57,869 bases of DNA from Vibrio splendidus (GTDB taxonomy: Bacteria; Pseudomonadota; Gammaproteobacteria; Enterobacterales; Vibrionaceae), in contig NZ_MCUN01000053.1 of NCBI RefSeq assembly GCF_002873455.1, positions 1-57,869 on the forward strand, written 5' to 3'. Below are positions 42,711 through 51,890 of the stretch, piece after piece; the stretch's first letter is position 1; each line of letters begins with the position of its first letter. The notes under the pieces were generated by a model. That model was not told where the DNA came from. It ran no database searches and was given only the letters and a program-made list of their open reading frames with translations. The translations under genes and the position numbers were made by a program.

Positions 42711-45134
42711 TTACTCTGCTTGGTGGATACTCTCTTGAATCGTCAGACGGACCTCTGGGTAAAGCATTGAGTAAAGAAGCTTAGCGAATTGCTGAGTCTT
42801 TTCTAAATCGCAGTTACCATCGTTATCCAGATATTGTTGCTGTTTCAGAGTTGCGAACATCGATGCAAACACGCCTTTATCGAAGAACTCTGGTGCATTA
42901 ATACCTTGTAGACGCCCCAATCGTTGTGCGATGTCTTGGCTCTTCTGCTCAAGATCAGATTTATCCAGATCAGGGTTTTCTGCCAATAGGTTCAAAGCAA
43001 TAGAGTAGCGCTGTAGCGTTTCTGAGATCGTACGGCCTAACAGCATCAGTGCTTGGCTGTTTGACTGGTTGATGGTGACTTGGTTGTCCGACACCACAAG
43101 CATACCTTGGCCAACAAGCTCTCCAATGATGCTCGCCACCACGCTTTCAAGCTGAGCTTCGTCGTAGCTTAAGAACAACTCTTTCTTCAAGAACGGGTAG
43201 ATAGCAGCAACGTTCTCTTGAATCGCGTCAATGGTTAGGCCGTGCTGACGAATGGTCATTTGAGCAATTAACGATGGTAGAGCAAACAAATGAATGATGT
43301 TATTTCGGTAGTAGGTCATCAGAATTGACTGGTGACGGTCTAGCGAAATAATGTCGCCCATTGAGTCTGATTCAATCAAGAACTTGTTCAGTGATTCAGC
43401 ATGTTTTACCAAATCTTCAGCGCTGTCTTTTGGTACCGTAAATGTATCAGAGTAAGGTACGTTCTTAAGCAGAGACAGGTAACAGTTGATCTGAGAAACC
43501 AAAGAATCACGAGACAATGCACGCTGTCGAGAAGCGAGTAGCGCGGTCGCACAGAGTGTCAGTGCATTGGTCGCTGCTGCATCGTTAATGTGCGTCATCA
43601 TCTTAGTCGCCAGATCGTTAACCACAGGGTTCATCCATTGTGGTTTGCTGGTGCCCATAGGATCGATGTCTTTTGTCCACTCCGGTGCGTGCTCGTTCAG
43701 GTATTGGTTTAGTTGGATCGGCTCACCGAAGTTCACATAACCTTTACCAAAGTTGCGCAGCTTACGCAGAGTACGAATCACAAGGCTCGCATTTTCTTTC
43801 TCTTTGCGCTTACCACGCAGCTCTTTGGCGTAAGTAGCTACTTCCATTACGTGTTCATAACCGATGTACACAGGAACCAAAGTTACAGGACGGTTCATAC
43901 CACGCAGCATTGCTTGAATGGTCATCGCTAGCATGCCCGTTTTCGCTTGCAGTAGACGACCCGTACGAGAACGACCACCTTCACTGAAGTACTCAACTGA
44001 GTAACCTTTAGCGAACAGTTCGGCTAGGTATTCACGGAAAATCGTAGAGTACAGTTTGTTGCCTTTGAAGCTACGACGAATAAAGAACGCACCGCCGTGA
44101 CGGAAAATAGGACCGGCAGGGAAGAAGTTGAGGTTGATACCCGCAGCGATGTGCGGAGGCACCATGCCTTCATGATAAAGCACATAAGAAAGTAGTAAGT
44201 AATCCATGTGGCTACGGTGACAAGGCACGTAAACAATCTCGTGACCGTCTTGAGCTAGCTTACGAACCGTTGAAGCGTTGCTGATATGCAGGCCTTGGTA
44301 CAACTTATTCCACAACCAACCAAGAATCTTCTCACCGCGCTTGATTAGTGAGTAAGAGAAGTTAGCTGCGATCTCATCCATGATGTCTTGAGCTTCTTTG
44401 CTCGCTTTCTCTATGGAAATATTTTTTGATTCAGCTTCGTCTTCGATCGCCTTTTTGATAGCTTCTGACTTTAGCAGACGGTCGAACAGAGCTTGGCGGC
44501 TTGGTAGGTTAGGACCTGATGCTGCAAGCTTTTGACGAGAGAAGTGAATGCGTGCCACGCGAGCAAGCTTATGCGCGATGGTGCTATCGGTGCCGTGTGA
44601 GTTGGCCATGTAGCGTAGAGAGACAACCGGGCTAAAGCGAACCAGACAATCACGACCAGCCAGTAATACCGCTTTTGATTTTTCTAAGCCGTTCATTGCT
44701 TGTAGGTAAGGTTTCTGGTTATTCTCTTTACCTGGTTTACGTCCCCACAATACGGTTGCTGGGATAACTTGAACATCAAGCTCTGAGTCTTCAGCATGCA
44801 GTGAAAGCAGCTCAGAGAAAACTTCAATTGAAGAGCTTGGAACATAGTCATCATCTTGCAGCAATGTTTTACGTGAAGAGATGAACACGAAGCGTTGCAG
44901 TGATTTGCCGTTTATTTCAAGCTTGCTAAAAGGATCGGGTAAGCCCAATTCTAGCGCATGCTTTTGCAGCGTAAGTAGGTCGACACTTGAGCGAAATGGT
45001 AAGGCGTATACAATCGGTTTGCCTAAATCAATGTTCAAATCCTCAACCGGATTCGAAGGTATTGATGTGCCCTTTACCAAAACGGATAAAGGTAGCTTCA
45101 TTAATGAACGTGAAAAAGATTGTCCAGAAGACAT
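42711..45134 (-). CDS. plsB: Glycerol-3-phosphate acyltransferase
   Basis: This is an 807-residue inner-membrane-associated enzyme that acylates position 1 of glycerol-3-phosphate, the first step of phospholipid synthesis. The HX4D acyltransferase box is HRSHMDYLL near residues 303-308, followed by FPAGPIFRHGGAFFIRRSF and EGGRSRTGR. Length and content match E. coli PlsB. It is divergent from dgkA, as in E. coli. Confidence 0.97.
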   Translation of the reverse strand: MSSGQSFSRSLMKLPLSVLVKGTSIPSNPVEDLNIDLGKPIVYALPFRSSVDLLTLQKHALELGLPDPFSKLEINGKSLQRFVFISSRKTLLQDDDYVPSSSIEVFSELLSLHAEDSELDVQVIPATVLWGRKPGKENNQKPYLQAMNGLEKSKAVLLAGRDCLVRFSPVVSLRYMANSHGTDSTIAHKLARVARIHFSRQKLAASGPNLPSRQALFDRLLKSEAIKKAIEDEAESKNISIEKASKEAQDIMDEIAANFSYSLIKRGEKILGWLWNKLYQGLHISNASTVRKLAQDGHEIVYVPCHRSHMDYLLLSYVLYHEGMVPPHIAAGINLNFFPAGPIFRHGGAFFIRRSFKGNKLYSTIFREYLAELFAKGYSVEYFSEGGRSRTGRLLQAKTGMLAMTIQAMLRGMNRPVTLVPVYIGYEHVMEVATYAKELRGKRKEKENASLVIRTLRKLRNFGKGYVNFGEPIQLNQYLNEHAPEWTKDIDPMGTSKPQWMNPVVNDLATKMMTHINDAAATNALTLCATALLASRQRALSRDSLVSQINCYLSLLKNVPYSDTFTVPKDSAEDLVKHAESLNKFLIESDSMGDIISLDRHQSILMTYYRNNIIHLFALPSLIAQMTIRQHGLTIDAIQENVAAIYPFLKKELFLSYDEAQLESVVASIIGELVGQGMLVVSDNQVTINQSNSQALMLLGRTISETLQRYSIALNLLAENPDLDKSDLEQKSQDIAQRLGRLQGINAPEFFDKGVFASMFATLKQQQYLDNDGNCDLEKTQQFAKLLYSMLYPEVRLTIQESIHQAE

Positions 45135-45353
45135 ATAGGTTCACTGCCTCAATAGTTATTTCAATGTGCTTAAGCGTATCTCTATTTCTATGATGAAAGG
45201 ATAAATCCTGTGAGTGAAATAGGGATAAGCCTAGGCGTAAATTTAATCGATGCAAGAATACCAGAAACTGGTCTAACCTTTTAATGGAAATAGTCATATT
45301 GCCGTTAAGTTTGTTTAAAATCATTCATCGACTGATTGAGTATAGGGTTAAAA

Positions 45354-45716
45354 ATGAGCAAAAAATCAAACACCGGATTCAAACGCATAGTGAAAGCAGC
45401 AGGCTTTTCATGGCAAGGCATCACTAGCTCATTTAAAAACGAGGCGGCATTTCGCCAAGAAGTATTTATGGCAGCGGTGTTAATCCCACTGGCGTTCTAC
45501 TTAGATGTGAGCCAGGTAGAGCGCATCTTAATGATTGCTGCTGTTGTATTAGTGGTCGTGGTCGAGTTGATCAATACGGCGATTGAAGCGGTCGTTGATC
45601 GGATTGGCAGTGAACATCATGAGCTAGCGGGCATGGCTAAAGATGCCGGTTCTGCTGCGGTTTCTGTCTGTTTAGGTTTGGCGGGTTATGTTTGGCTAGA
45701 CATTTTATTTTTGTGA
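45354..45716 (+). CDS. dgkA: Diacylglycerol kinase
   Basis: This 120-residue membrane enzyme recycles diacylglycerol to phosphatidate. The ATG at 45354 (MSKKSNTGFKR) matches the family start; an in-frame start at 45336 would add six residues. EAAFRQE, the catalytic VELINTAIEAVVDR and AKDAGSAAV are conserved, with three transmembrane segments. It lies upstream of lexA. Confidence 0.96.
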   Translation: MSKKSNTGFKRIVKAAGFSWQGITSSFKNEAAFRQEVFMAAVLIPLAFYLDVSQVERILMIAAVVLVVVVELINTAIEAVVDRIGSEHHELAGMAKDAGSAAVSVCLGLAGYVWLDILFL

Positions 45717-45750
45717 TTTTTGAAAAATGAACTAAAAACAACCAATTGCT

Positions 45751-45778
45751 TTGCTTTTGTTTGGTTACTGGATATACT
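45751..45778 (+). promoter_or_regulatory. lexA promoter
   Basis: TTGCTT (45751-45756) and TATACT (45773-45778) are separated by 16 bases. The -10 hexamer lies inside the first LexA box, which fits autorepression. Confidence 0.65.
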
Positions 45779-45783
45779 CACAG
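45768..45783. promoter_or_regulatory. LexA box 1
   Basis: CTGG-ATATACTC-ACAG matches the CTGT-N8-ACAG SOS box with one change in the left half. It overlaps the likely -10 of lexA. Confidence 0.85.
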
Positions 45784-45787
45784 TCAA

Positions 45788-45803
45788 CTGTATAAAAAGA
45801 CAG
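45788..45803. promoter_or_regulatory. LexA box 2
   Basis: CTGT-ATAAAAAG-ACAG is a full SOS box, 20 bp from the first and seven bases before the lexA ATG. E. coli lexA also has two boxes. Confidence 0.92.
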
Positions 45804-45810
45804 GTGAATC

Positions 45811-46431
45811 ATGAAGCCGTTAACGCCCCGCCAACAACAAGTTTTCGATCTTATCAAAAGTAAGATTGACGATTTCGGTATGCCACCGACACGCGCAGAA
45901 ATTGCACGTGAACTAGGCTTCCGTTCTGCTAATGCAGCAGAAGAACATTTGAAAGCTCTTGCTCGTAAAGAAGCGATTGAGATTATCCCGGGTGCGTCTC
46001 GCGGTATTCGTATTTTGCTTGAAGATGCAGCGAACGAAGAGCAAGGTTTACCATTAATTGGTCAGGTTGCCGCTGGCGAGCCTATTTTGGCTCAAGAGCA
46101 TGTAGAAATGCATTACCAAGTTGACCCAGGTATGTTTAAGCCACAAGCTGACTTCTTACTTCGTGTAAATGGCGAAAGTATGAAAGACATCGGTATTATG
46201 GATGGCGATTTACTGGCCGTGCATAAAACACAAGACGTGCGTGATGGACAAGTTGTCGTTGCTCGTGTTGACGATGATGTAACGGTAAAACGCCTAGAGC
46301 GCAAAGGTTCTACTGTTCTGTTACATGCTGAAAATGAAGAGTTTTCTCCAATTCACGTGGACTTAGAATCCCAACACTTGTCTATTGAAGGGCTTGCGGT
46401 TGGTATTATTCGTAACACGGACTGGATGTAG
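45811..46431 (+). CDS. lexA: SOS repressor LexA
   Basis: This 206-residue repressor of the SOS regulon undergoes RecA-stimulated self-cleavage. The N-terminal winged helix (1-70) has MPPTRAEIARELGFRSANAAEEHL. The cleavage site Ala-Gly is in VAAGEPIL near residue 87. The catalytic Ser is in NGESMKD (about 121) and the Lys in VTVKRLE (about 158). Two LexA boxes precede the gene. Confidence 0.98.
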   Translation: MKPLTPRQQQVFDLIKSKIDDFGMPPTRAEIARELGFRSANAAEEHLKALARKEAIEIIPGASRGIRILLEDAANEEQGLPLIGQVAAGEPILAQEHVEMHYQVDPGMFKPQADFLLRVNGESMKDIGIMDGDLLAVHKTQDVRDGQVVVARVDDDVTVKRLERKGSTVLLHAENEEFSPIHVDLESQHLSIEGLAVGIIRNTDWM

Positions 46432-46449
46432 TCATTACAAACAGCTTAT

Positions 46450-46464
46450 TGATATTTATTCTCA
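46450..46464. promoter_or_regulatory. Fur box 1 upstream of the methyltransferase
   Basis: TGATATTTATTCTCA matches the 7-1-7 Fur motif TGATAAT-N-ATTATCA at 12 to 13 of 14 defined positions. Confidence 0.6.
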
Positions 46465-46482
46465 ATAACTTGTTATTGTAAT

Positions 46483-46497
46483 TGATATTCATTATCA
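46483..46497. promoter_or_regulatory. Fur box 2 upstream of the methyltransferase
   Basis: TGATATTCATTATCA matches TGATAAT-N-ATTATCA at 13 of 14 defined positions and lies 26 bases before the start codons. Iron-dependent repression is a strong inference. Confidence 0.8.
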
Positions 46498-46522
46498 TCT
46501 TCTTTGTCGAGATACAAGGAAG

Positions 46523-47407
46523 ATGATGATGCCAAACCCAACCAAACCTCAAATGAAGCCGCTTGTTCGTAAGCCGTGCTCCTCTGATCAAAAGGCCTCT
46601 TCTGATCGAGGGTCTGCACATCAAGAATTTCAAGTTCCGACCAATCTCGTTCAACATCTTTGGTTTCGCAGTCGCGAAAGCCTTGCCGATGATGGCCTAG
46701 TTTACGATCCTATTGCAGCTCAAGCCTGTAAGCGTTGCCAACTAGCGCCTGAATGTCTTACTGGTGAACTCGACCAACAACAACTTCTCTACGCAACATT
46801 GACTCAGCTTTGTGACTCTCAAGTTCAACAATTTTTATCTCATAACCCAGATGCTTGGATTATCAATGTTGGGGCTGGCCTCGATACTCGTTTCTACCGT
46901 TTAGATAATGGCCGTTGTCATTGGGTTGAATTGGATGTGACAGAGAACCTAGTTTGGCGCCAACGCTTATTTCACAAAAATGAACGCTACCGTTTGGAAT
47001 GTGGTTCGGTTGACGATCTAACGTGGCTCGATGAACTGAACATCCCAGAGCAAGCCTCAGTGATGGTGGTGTGTGAACATGCTTTGCTTGATTGCAATGA
47101 ACAGCAGACGGCACATTTTATTCAGTCTCTCAGTCGTTATTTTACTCACGCCCACGCCTGCTTAGTCTTGGCCGGAGATAAGAGCTCAAGTACGTTGGGG
47201 CAGAAGCTAGGATCTGGTGAGTATGCTCACGGATTGTCTTCACCAATAGACAGTGTTCTCAATTGGTTGCCATGGGCACAATGGGTTAAGTCATTTTCAC
47301 CACTAGAGCAGCAATGTAATCGTTGGAAGTTGTGGCAGCGATTGTTGTGTAAGATTTCTCAGTTTAAAAAGCGTTTAACTCCTCAATTAGTACTCGTTAA
47401 ATGGTAG
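46523..47407 (+). CDS. Fur-regulated class I SAM methyltransferase (LCM/PPM family)
   Basis: This is a 294-residue soluble protein. The SAM loop is INVGAGLDTRFYRLD (about 113-127), followed by WVELDVTE and the CGSVDDLTW and VCEHALLD blocks of the leucine carboxyl methyltransferase/COG3315 family, which O-methylates carboxyl groups of diverse substrates. A Cys cluster, CKRCQLAPEC (about 73-82), is unusual. Three successive ATG codons follow AAGGA; 46526 and 46529 are also possible starts. Two Fur boxes upstream tie it to iron starvation. E. coli has no gene here between lexA and dinF. Substrate unknown. Confidence 0.82.
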   Translation: MMMPNPTKPQMKPLVRKPCSSDQKASSDRGSAHQEFQVPTNLVQHLWFRSRESLADDGLVYDPIAAQACKRCQLAPECLTGELDQQQLLYATLTQLCDSQVQQFLSHNPDAWIINVGAGLDTRFYRLDNGRCHWVELDVTENLVWRQRLFHKNERYRLECGSVDDLTWLDELNIPEQASVMVVCEHALLDCNEQQTAHFIQSLSRYFTHAHACLVLAGDKSSSTLGQKLGSGEYAHGLSSPIDSVLNWLPWAQWVKSFSPLEQQCNRWKLWQRLLCKISQFKKRLTPQLVLVKW

Positions 47408-47500
47408 CGCTAGCTTCTTCTATCAACGGATAGTTTGGTAACAGCTAATCAATATACAAAGTACACAACATAGTGAAAGCACATTCACTAGGTTAAACTA

Positions 47501-47522
47501 TCGCCTCTAATCAAAGAGGTGA
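47501..47522 (+). promoter_or_regulatory. Hairpin overlapping the dinF ribosome site
   Basis: An eight-base stem, TCGCCTCT with AGAGGTGA and one G-T pair, has an AATCAA loop and contains the dinF Shine-Dalgarno GAGG. It could hold down translation. No U tract follows, so it is not a terminator. Confidence 0.45.
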
Positions 47523-47524
47523 TC

Positions 47525-48880
47525 GTGAAGTTATTTAATCCCCAAACTATTTTTCAAACTCTATCCAATCAGGCGATGCACAAAAAAGTGCTGTTGCTCG
47601 CGATCCCCATGGTTCTTTCCAATATTACGGTTCCTTTGCTGGGCTTGGTTGATGCCGCGGTTATCGGTCACCTAGAGCATTCTTGGTATTTAGGTGGTGT
47701 GGCATTAGGCGGCACCATGATCAGTGTGACCTTCTGGTTGCTTGGTTTCCTGCGTATGTCGACGACTGGATTGGCCGCGCAATCTTATGGTGCGAATGAT
47801 GGTAAGCAGCTTGGTTTAGTCTTTGTGCAAGGCGTGACTATGGCCTTAGGGTTTGCTGGTGTCTTTTTGCTTTTACACAGCTTTGTTGCGGATGCAGTTT
47901 TCTCATTGAGCAGTGCCAGCGAGCAAGTCAAACATTATGGCCTGCAGTATTTCTCTATCCGTGCCTGGAGTGCACCTGCTGCGCTAACTAACTTTGTAAT
48001 TTTAGGTTGGTTGCTCGGAACCCAAAATGCTAAAGCACCAATGTGGATGGTGATTATCACTAATATCACCAACATCGTTTTGGATATCGTTTTTGTTATT
48101 GGCCTTGGATGGCAAGTTGAAGGTGCGGCATTGGCATCGGTGATAGCAGATTATGCCGGGCTAACGTTTGGCTTGGTTTGTGTTTATCGAATCTGGGCAA
48201 AGAGGCAATTGCCATCACCATGGGATCTGCTTAAGAAAACCAGTCAAGGCTTGAGCCGTTTTGTGAAACTGAATCGAGATATCTTTTTACGTTCATTATG
48301 TTTGCAAGCCACTTTTACTTTTATGACTTTCCAAGGCGCAAGCTTTGGTGATGATGTGGTGGCAGCCAATGCGGTATTGATGAGTTTCTTGATGATTATC
48401 TCTTATGGGATGGATGGTTTTGCTTATGCAATGGAAGCCATGGTCGGAAAGGCGATTGGCGCGAAAGATAAAGAAGAGTTAAATCAGTCTTTGATTGGCA
48501 CTTTTTTCTGGAGCTTCAATATTTGTTTGGTACTGACCATAGCGTTCGCGATTGCTGGGTCTAGTTTGATTAATATGATTACTACAATTCCAGAGGTTAA
48601 GAGTCAGGCTGAGGTGTATCTGCCATGGCTGATTGCGATGCCGCTCGTTTCTATGTGGTGCTTCTTGCTAGACGGTATTTTCGTGGGCGCTACCAAAGGC
48701 AAAGATATGCGTAACAGTATGTTTGTGGCCACCTGCAGTTTCTTTGCGATTTTCTACTTAGCATCAGGTTTAGAGAACCATGCGCTGTGGCTAGCAATGT
48801 TGAGCTTTATGGCAATGCGTGGGATTGGTCTTGGTGTTTTATTTATCTCTCAGTGGAAGAAAGGGGAGTTTCTTGCTTAG
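47525..48880 (+). CDS. dinF: MATE family efflux protein DinF
   Basis: This is a 451-residue membrane protein with twelve transmembrane segments. MVLSNITVPLLGLVDAAVIG and RMSTTGLAAQSYGAND are MATE/DinF blocks. In E. coli dinF is co-transcribed with lexA and is SOS-induced; here a Fur-controlled gene separates them and no LexA box was seen just upstream. GTG at 47525 is preferred because GAGG (47516-47519) lies five bases upstream; another GTG lies at 47519. Four CTTAG repeats span the stop codon. Confidence 0.92.
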   Translation: MKLFNPQTIFQTLSNQAMHKKVLLLAIPMVLSNITVPLLGLVDAAVIGHLEHSWYLGGVALGGTMISVTFWLLGFLRMSTTGLAAQSYGANDGKQLGLVFVQGVTMALGFAGVFLLLHSFVADAVFSLSSASEQVKHYGLQYFSIRAWSAPAALTNFVILGWLLGTQNAKAPMWMVIITNITNIVLDIVFVIGLGWQVEGAALASVIADYAGLTFGLVCVYRIWAKRQLPSPWDLLKKTSQGLSRFVKLNRDIFLRSLCLQATFTFMTFQGASFGDDVVAANAVLMSFLMIISYGMDGFAYAMEAMVGKAIGAKDKEELNQSLIGTFFWSFNICLVLTIAFAIAGSSLINMITTIPEVKSQAEVYLPWLIAMPLVSMWCFLLDGIFVGATKGKDMRNSMFVATCSFFAIFYLASGLENHALWLAMLSFMAMRGIGLGVLFISQWKKGEFLA

Positions 48881-48895
48881 CTTAGCTTAGCTTAG
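48876..48895 (+). repeat. CTTAG pentanucleotide repeat at the dinF stop codon
   Basis: Four tandem CTTAG units run from the last dinF codon through its TAG stop. Extra units would not alter the protein, since the stop occurs in the first unit. Confidence 0.85.
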
Positions 48896-49002
48896 ATAGA
48901 TTAGTTCAGGGACCGAAAAGGAGAAGCTGTGCAGGTAAAGTGGCATTTAGAACATCATGATCTAATTGCCCACATAACTATATAATTCAGTGATTTAAAT
49001 AA

Positions 49003-49029
49003 AAACAGCAAGCTCATGGCTTGCTGTTT
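49003..49029 (-). terminator. Terminator downstream of sthA
   Basis: On the minus strand the stem AAACAGCAAGC with GCTTGCTGTTT is followed by T residues. It lies about 45 bases after the sthA stop. Confidence 0.83.
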
Positions 49030-49075
49030 ATGTATTTGGCCTACAGGTGGTCAAATAGTCCTATTGGTTCTTTGT

Positions 49076-50476
49076 TTAGAACAAACGGTTAAGTCCGTTC
49101 AGCGCTGCGACACGATACGCTTCGGCCATTGTTGGATAGTTGAAGGTAGTATTCACAAAGTACTCGATGGTATTGGCTTCGCCTTTCTGTTCCATGATCG
49201 CCTGACCGATGTGGATGATCTCAGCAGCACGCTCACCAAACACGTGGATACCTAAAATCTCTTTAGTTTTACGATGGAAAAGTATCTTCAAGCTACCAAT
49301 ATCTTTACCTGCGATTTGAGCACGAGCTAAGTGTTTGAATGAAGATCGTCCCACTTCATAAGGTACTTTAGCTGCGGTAAGCTCTTGTTCTGTTTTACCG
49401 ACAGAGCTGATCTCAGGAATGGTATAGATACCTGTTGGGATGTCTTCGATAAGGTGTCGTTCTGCTTCACCTTTCACCACGGCTTGGGCCACGAATCGAC
49501 CTTGGTCATAAGCAGCACTTGCTAGGCTAGGATACCCAATCACATCACCAACAGCGTAAACATGTTCAACACTGGTTTGGTAGTTGCTGTTGACTGATAC
49601 TTGTCCTCGAGAGTCTGGTTCTAAGCCAACGGCACCAAGGTTAAGTTTGTCGGTATTACCCGTTCGGCCATTGGCATACAGTAGGCAATCAGCACGCATT
49701 TTCTTACCAGACTCTAAGTGAATGATCACGCCATCGTCAGTACCTTCAATTTTCTCAAAGGTCTCATCGTTACGAATAACAACGCCACTATTCCAGAAGT
49801 GGTAAGAAAGCGCATCCGAGGTTTCATTGTCTAAGAATGACAACAGGCGATCGCGAGTATTAATAAGATCGGTTTTAACGCCTAAACCACGGAAGATCGA
49901 AGCGTATTCACAACCAATAACGCCGGCACCATAGATGATGATGTGTTGAGGGTCGTGTTTAAGAGAAAGAATCGAGTCGCTGTCGTAGATACGTTCATGC
50001 AGAAAGTCGACGTTGTCTGGTTGATAAGGGCGAGAACCTGTTGCGATAACAAATTTGTCTGCGCTGTAATGTTCTTCAGTACCATCGCTCTGCATGACAG
50101 AGATAGTGTTAGTATCGATAAAACGCGCAGTACCAAACACCAATGTGCACTGGTTACGGTCGTAGAAGCCTTGACGCAATCGAGTCTGTTTGTCGATGAC
50201 TGATTTAGCATGACCTAGAATGTTGGAGAAGGTTGAATGAATGCTTTTATTATTCTGACAAAACAACGGGTTGCTATTGAATTCAATGATGCGGCTTACT
50301 GCATGACGCAGTGCTTTTGAAGGAATCGTTCCCCAGTGGGTGCAACCACCACCAACGCTGCTCTCTTTTTCAATGATTGCAACGTTCAACCCGGCTTTGG
50401 TTAATCCCATCGCTGCCCCTTCGCCTCCGGGGCCACTACCAATTACGATTACATCAAAGTGGTTGGAGTGTGGCAT
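49076..50476 (-). CDS. sthA: Soluble pyridine nucleotide transhydrogenase
   Basis: This is a 466-residue FAD enzyme that oxidises NADPH with NAD. The FAD fold VIVIGSGPGGEGAAMGL starts at residue 9, and a second Rossmann fold with IYGAGVIGCEYASIF lies near residue 180. The redox Cys pair of the disulfide reductases is replaced: VGGGCTHWGTIPSKAL has a single Cys, as in SthA. The dimerisation domain contains IHVFGERAAEIIHIG. It is divergent from fabR, as in E. coli. Confidence 0.97.
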   Translation of the reverse strand: MPHSNHFDVIVIGSGPGGEGAAMGLTKAGLNVAIIEKESSVGGGCTHWGTIPSKALRHAVSRIIEFNSNPLFCQNNKSIHSTFSNILGHAKSVIDKQTRLRQGFYDRNQCTLVFGTARFIDTNTISVMQSDGTEEHYSADKFVIATGSRPYQPDNVDFLHERIYDSDSILSLKHDPQHIIIYGAGVIGCEYASIFRGLGVKTDLINTRDRLLSFLDNETSDALSYHFWNSGVVIRNDETFEKIEGTDDGVIIHLESGKKMRADCLLYANGRTGNTDKLNLGAVGLEPDSRGQVSVNSNYQTSVEHVYAVGDVIGYPSLASAAYDQGRFVAQAVVKGEAERHLIEDIPTGIYTIPEISSVGKTEQELTAAKVPYEVGRSSFKHLARAQIAGKDIGSLKILFHRKTKEILGIHVFGERAAEIIHIGQAIMEQKGEANTIEYFVNTTFNYPTMAEAYRVAALNGLNRLF

Positions 50477-50803
50477 AGATATCTTCCTTGTTATATTTGA
50501 TTAACATTGCTTTAGCGAGATTTTAACTGATTCTGTTCTTGGGTACATGAAAAGGGCATCAGAGAGTCGGTGGGATCACGCAGTGTTATCGAAAAAATAA
50601 TATTTGGTATGTTGTATGTCTCCAAATGACAGTGTGGATATTGAAATTTTTTCTTCGAACGTATTTACTTCGGTACGTGAACAAAGAGGTGTGTTTAGTG
50701 TCTTATATAACCAGAGTGCCTTATATAAACATGTGATTCGCGTTATATTGAACAGAGTATTAGGCATGCCTGTTTTGGCTGTAAAAGAAGAGTTTGATAA
50801 AGT
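50477..50803. other. sthA/fabR divergent intergenic region
   Basis: 327 bp between divergent genes. It should hold both promoters, but I could not assign elements with confidence. A 67-codon plus-strand ORF (50604-50807) has no ribosome site or recognisable product and is not called. Confidence 0.5.
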
Positions 50804-51445
50804 ATGAAACCAATGGGCATTCGCGCGCAGCAAAAAGAAAAAACTCGTCGCAGCTTAATCGATGCAGCATTTAGCCAGCTCAGTGCCGATCGTAGCTTTT
50901 CCAACCTAAGCTTGAGGGAAGTTGCTCGTGAGGCTGGAATAGCGCCGACTTCCTTTTATCGTCATTTCAAAGACATGGATGAGCTTGGCTTAACCATGGT
51001 TGATGAAGGTGGCTTACTGTTGCGTCAGCTAATGCGTCAAGCTAGGCAACGCATAGTAAAAGAAGGCAGTGTGATTCGTACCTCGGTTGAAACCTTTATG
51101 GAGTTCATTGAAAGCAGCCCAAACGTATTCAGACTGTTATTGCGAGAGCGCTCAGGAACCTCTTTTGAGTTTCGTGCTGCGGTAGCTCGTGAGATACAGC
51201 ACTTCTCTGCTGAGTTAACCGAATATTTGATAACGACTGGCATGACACGAGATGAAGCTTTTACTCAAGCTGAAGCCTCCGTCATTTTGGTCTTCAACTC
51301 AGGGGCAGAAGCATTAGATTTAGATCGACGTCAGCGAGATGAATTGGCTGATCGCTTGATCATGCAATTGCGAATGATGGCCAAAGGTGCTTTTTGGTAT
51401 CGTAAAGAACGTGAACGTAACCGATTAAAAGGCGGGATTGAATAA
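50804..51445 (+). CDS. fabR: Unsaturated fatty acid repressor FabR
   Basis: This is a 213-residue TetR-family repressor of fabA/fabB that senses acyl-thioester saturation. MGIRAQQKEKTRRSLIDAAFSQLSADRS, SLREVAREAG (first helix of the HTH) and PTSFYRHFKDMDELGLTMVDE follow E. coli FabR almost exactly. The ATG at 50813 is an alternative start. The stop overlaps the yijD start. Confidence 0.96.
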   Translation: MKPMGIRAQQKEKTRRSLIDAAFSQLSADRSFSNLSLREVAREAGIAPTSFYRHFKDMDELGLTMVDEGGLLLRQLMRQARQRIVKEGSVIRTSVETFMEFIESSPNVFRLLLRERSGTSFEFRAAVAREIQHFSAELTEYLITTGMTRDEAFTQAEASVILVFNSGAEALDLDRRQRDELADRLIMQLRMMAKGAFWYRKERERNRLKGGIE

Positions 51446-51816
51446 TGTCGAATGAAAATAATACTGTAAACCGTGGTTCTGAAAGAAAGACACTCGTACT
51501 TGCTGTTGTTGCAGGTGTGTGTGGTGATGCACTGTTATCTTGGGTAACAATGAGCGAAGTGGGCTTCTCTATTTTCCCACTAATTGCTTTAGTTTTGGCT
51601 GTACAAGCGCTTTACCAAGAATACCTAACGAATCCAGTATCTGAAGATATTCCATTAGTGGGTTTAGCTTGTTTCTTTGTAGGTGCATTTGGCCACTCGG
51701 CTTTTGTGAAAGCACAATACCCTGATGCAGGATCAAACTTCTTTGCGATTATCGTCGCTATGCTACTACTCGCTTGGGTAGGTAAGAAGCTAGGCTTTAT
51801 CGGTAAAACCGCTTAA
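51445..51816 (+). CDS. yijD: DUF1422 membrane protein YijD
   Basis: This is a 123-residue protein with four probable transmembrane segments. VAGVCGDALLSWVT and GAFGHSAFVKAQYPDAGSNF match YijD. It overlaps the fabR stop (TAATG) and is translationally coupled. Function unknown. Confidence 0.93.
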   Translation: MSNENNTVNRGSERKTLVLAVVAGVCGDALLSWVTMSEVGFSIFPLIALVLAVQALYQEYLTNPVSEDIPLVGLACFFVGAFGHSAFVKAQYPDAGSNFFAIIVAMLLLAWVGKKLGFIGKTA

Positions 51817-51830
51817 ACCAACGTATAAAT

Positions 51831-51860
51831 AAAAAAACGAGCCAATTGGCTCGTTTTTTT
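51831..51860. terminator. Bidirectional terminator between yijD and trmA
   Basis: A perfect 30-base palindrome: seven A, then CGAGCC, AATT, GGCTCG and seven T. It serves both convergent genes. Confidence 0.95.
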
Positions 51861-51890
51861 GTATCTGCTGTACGGCCTAGAGAGCGAGAT

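Noticed and set aside
50604..50807. 67-codon ORF upstream of fabR
   Set aside because: Lacks a ribosome site and any family resemblance; it fills the sthA/fabR promoter region.
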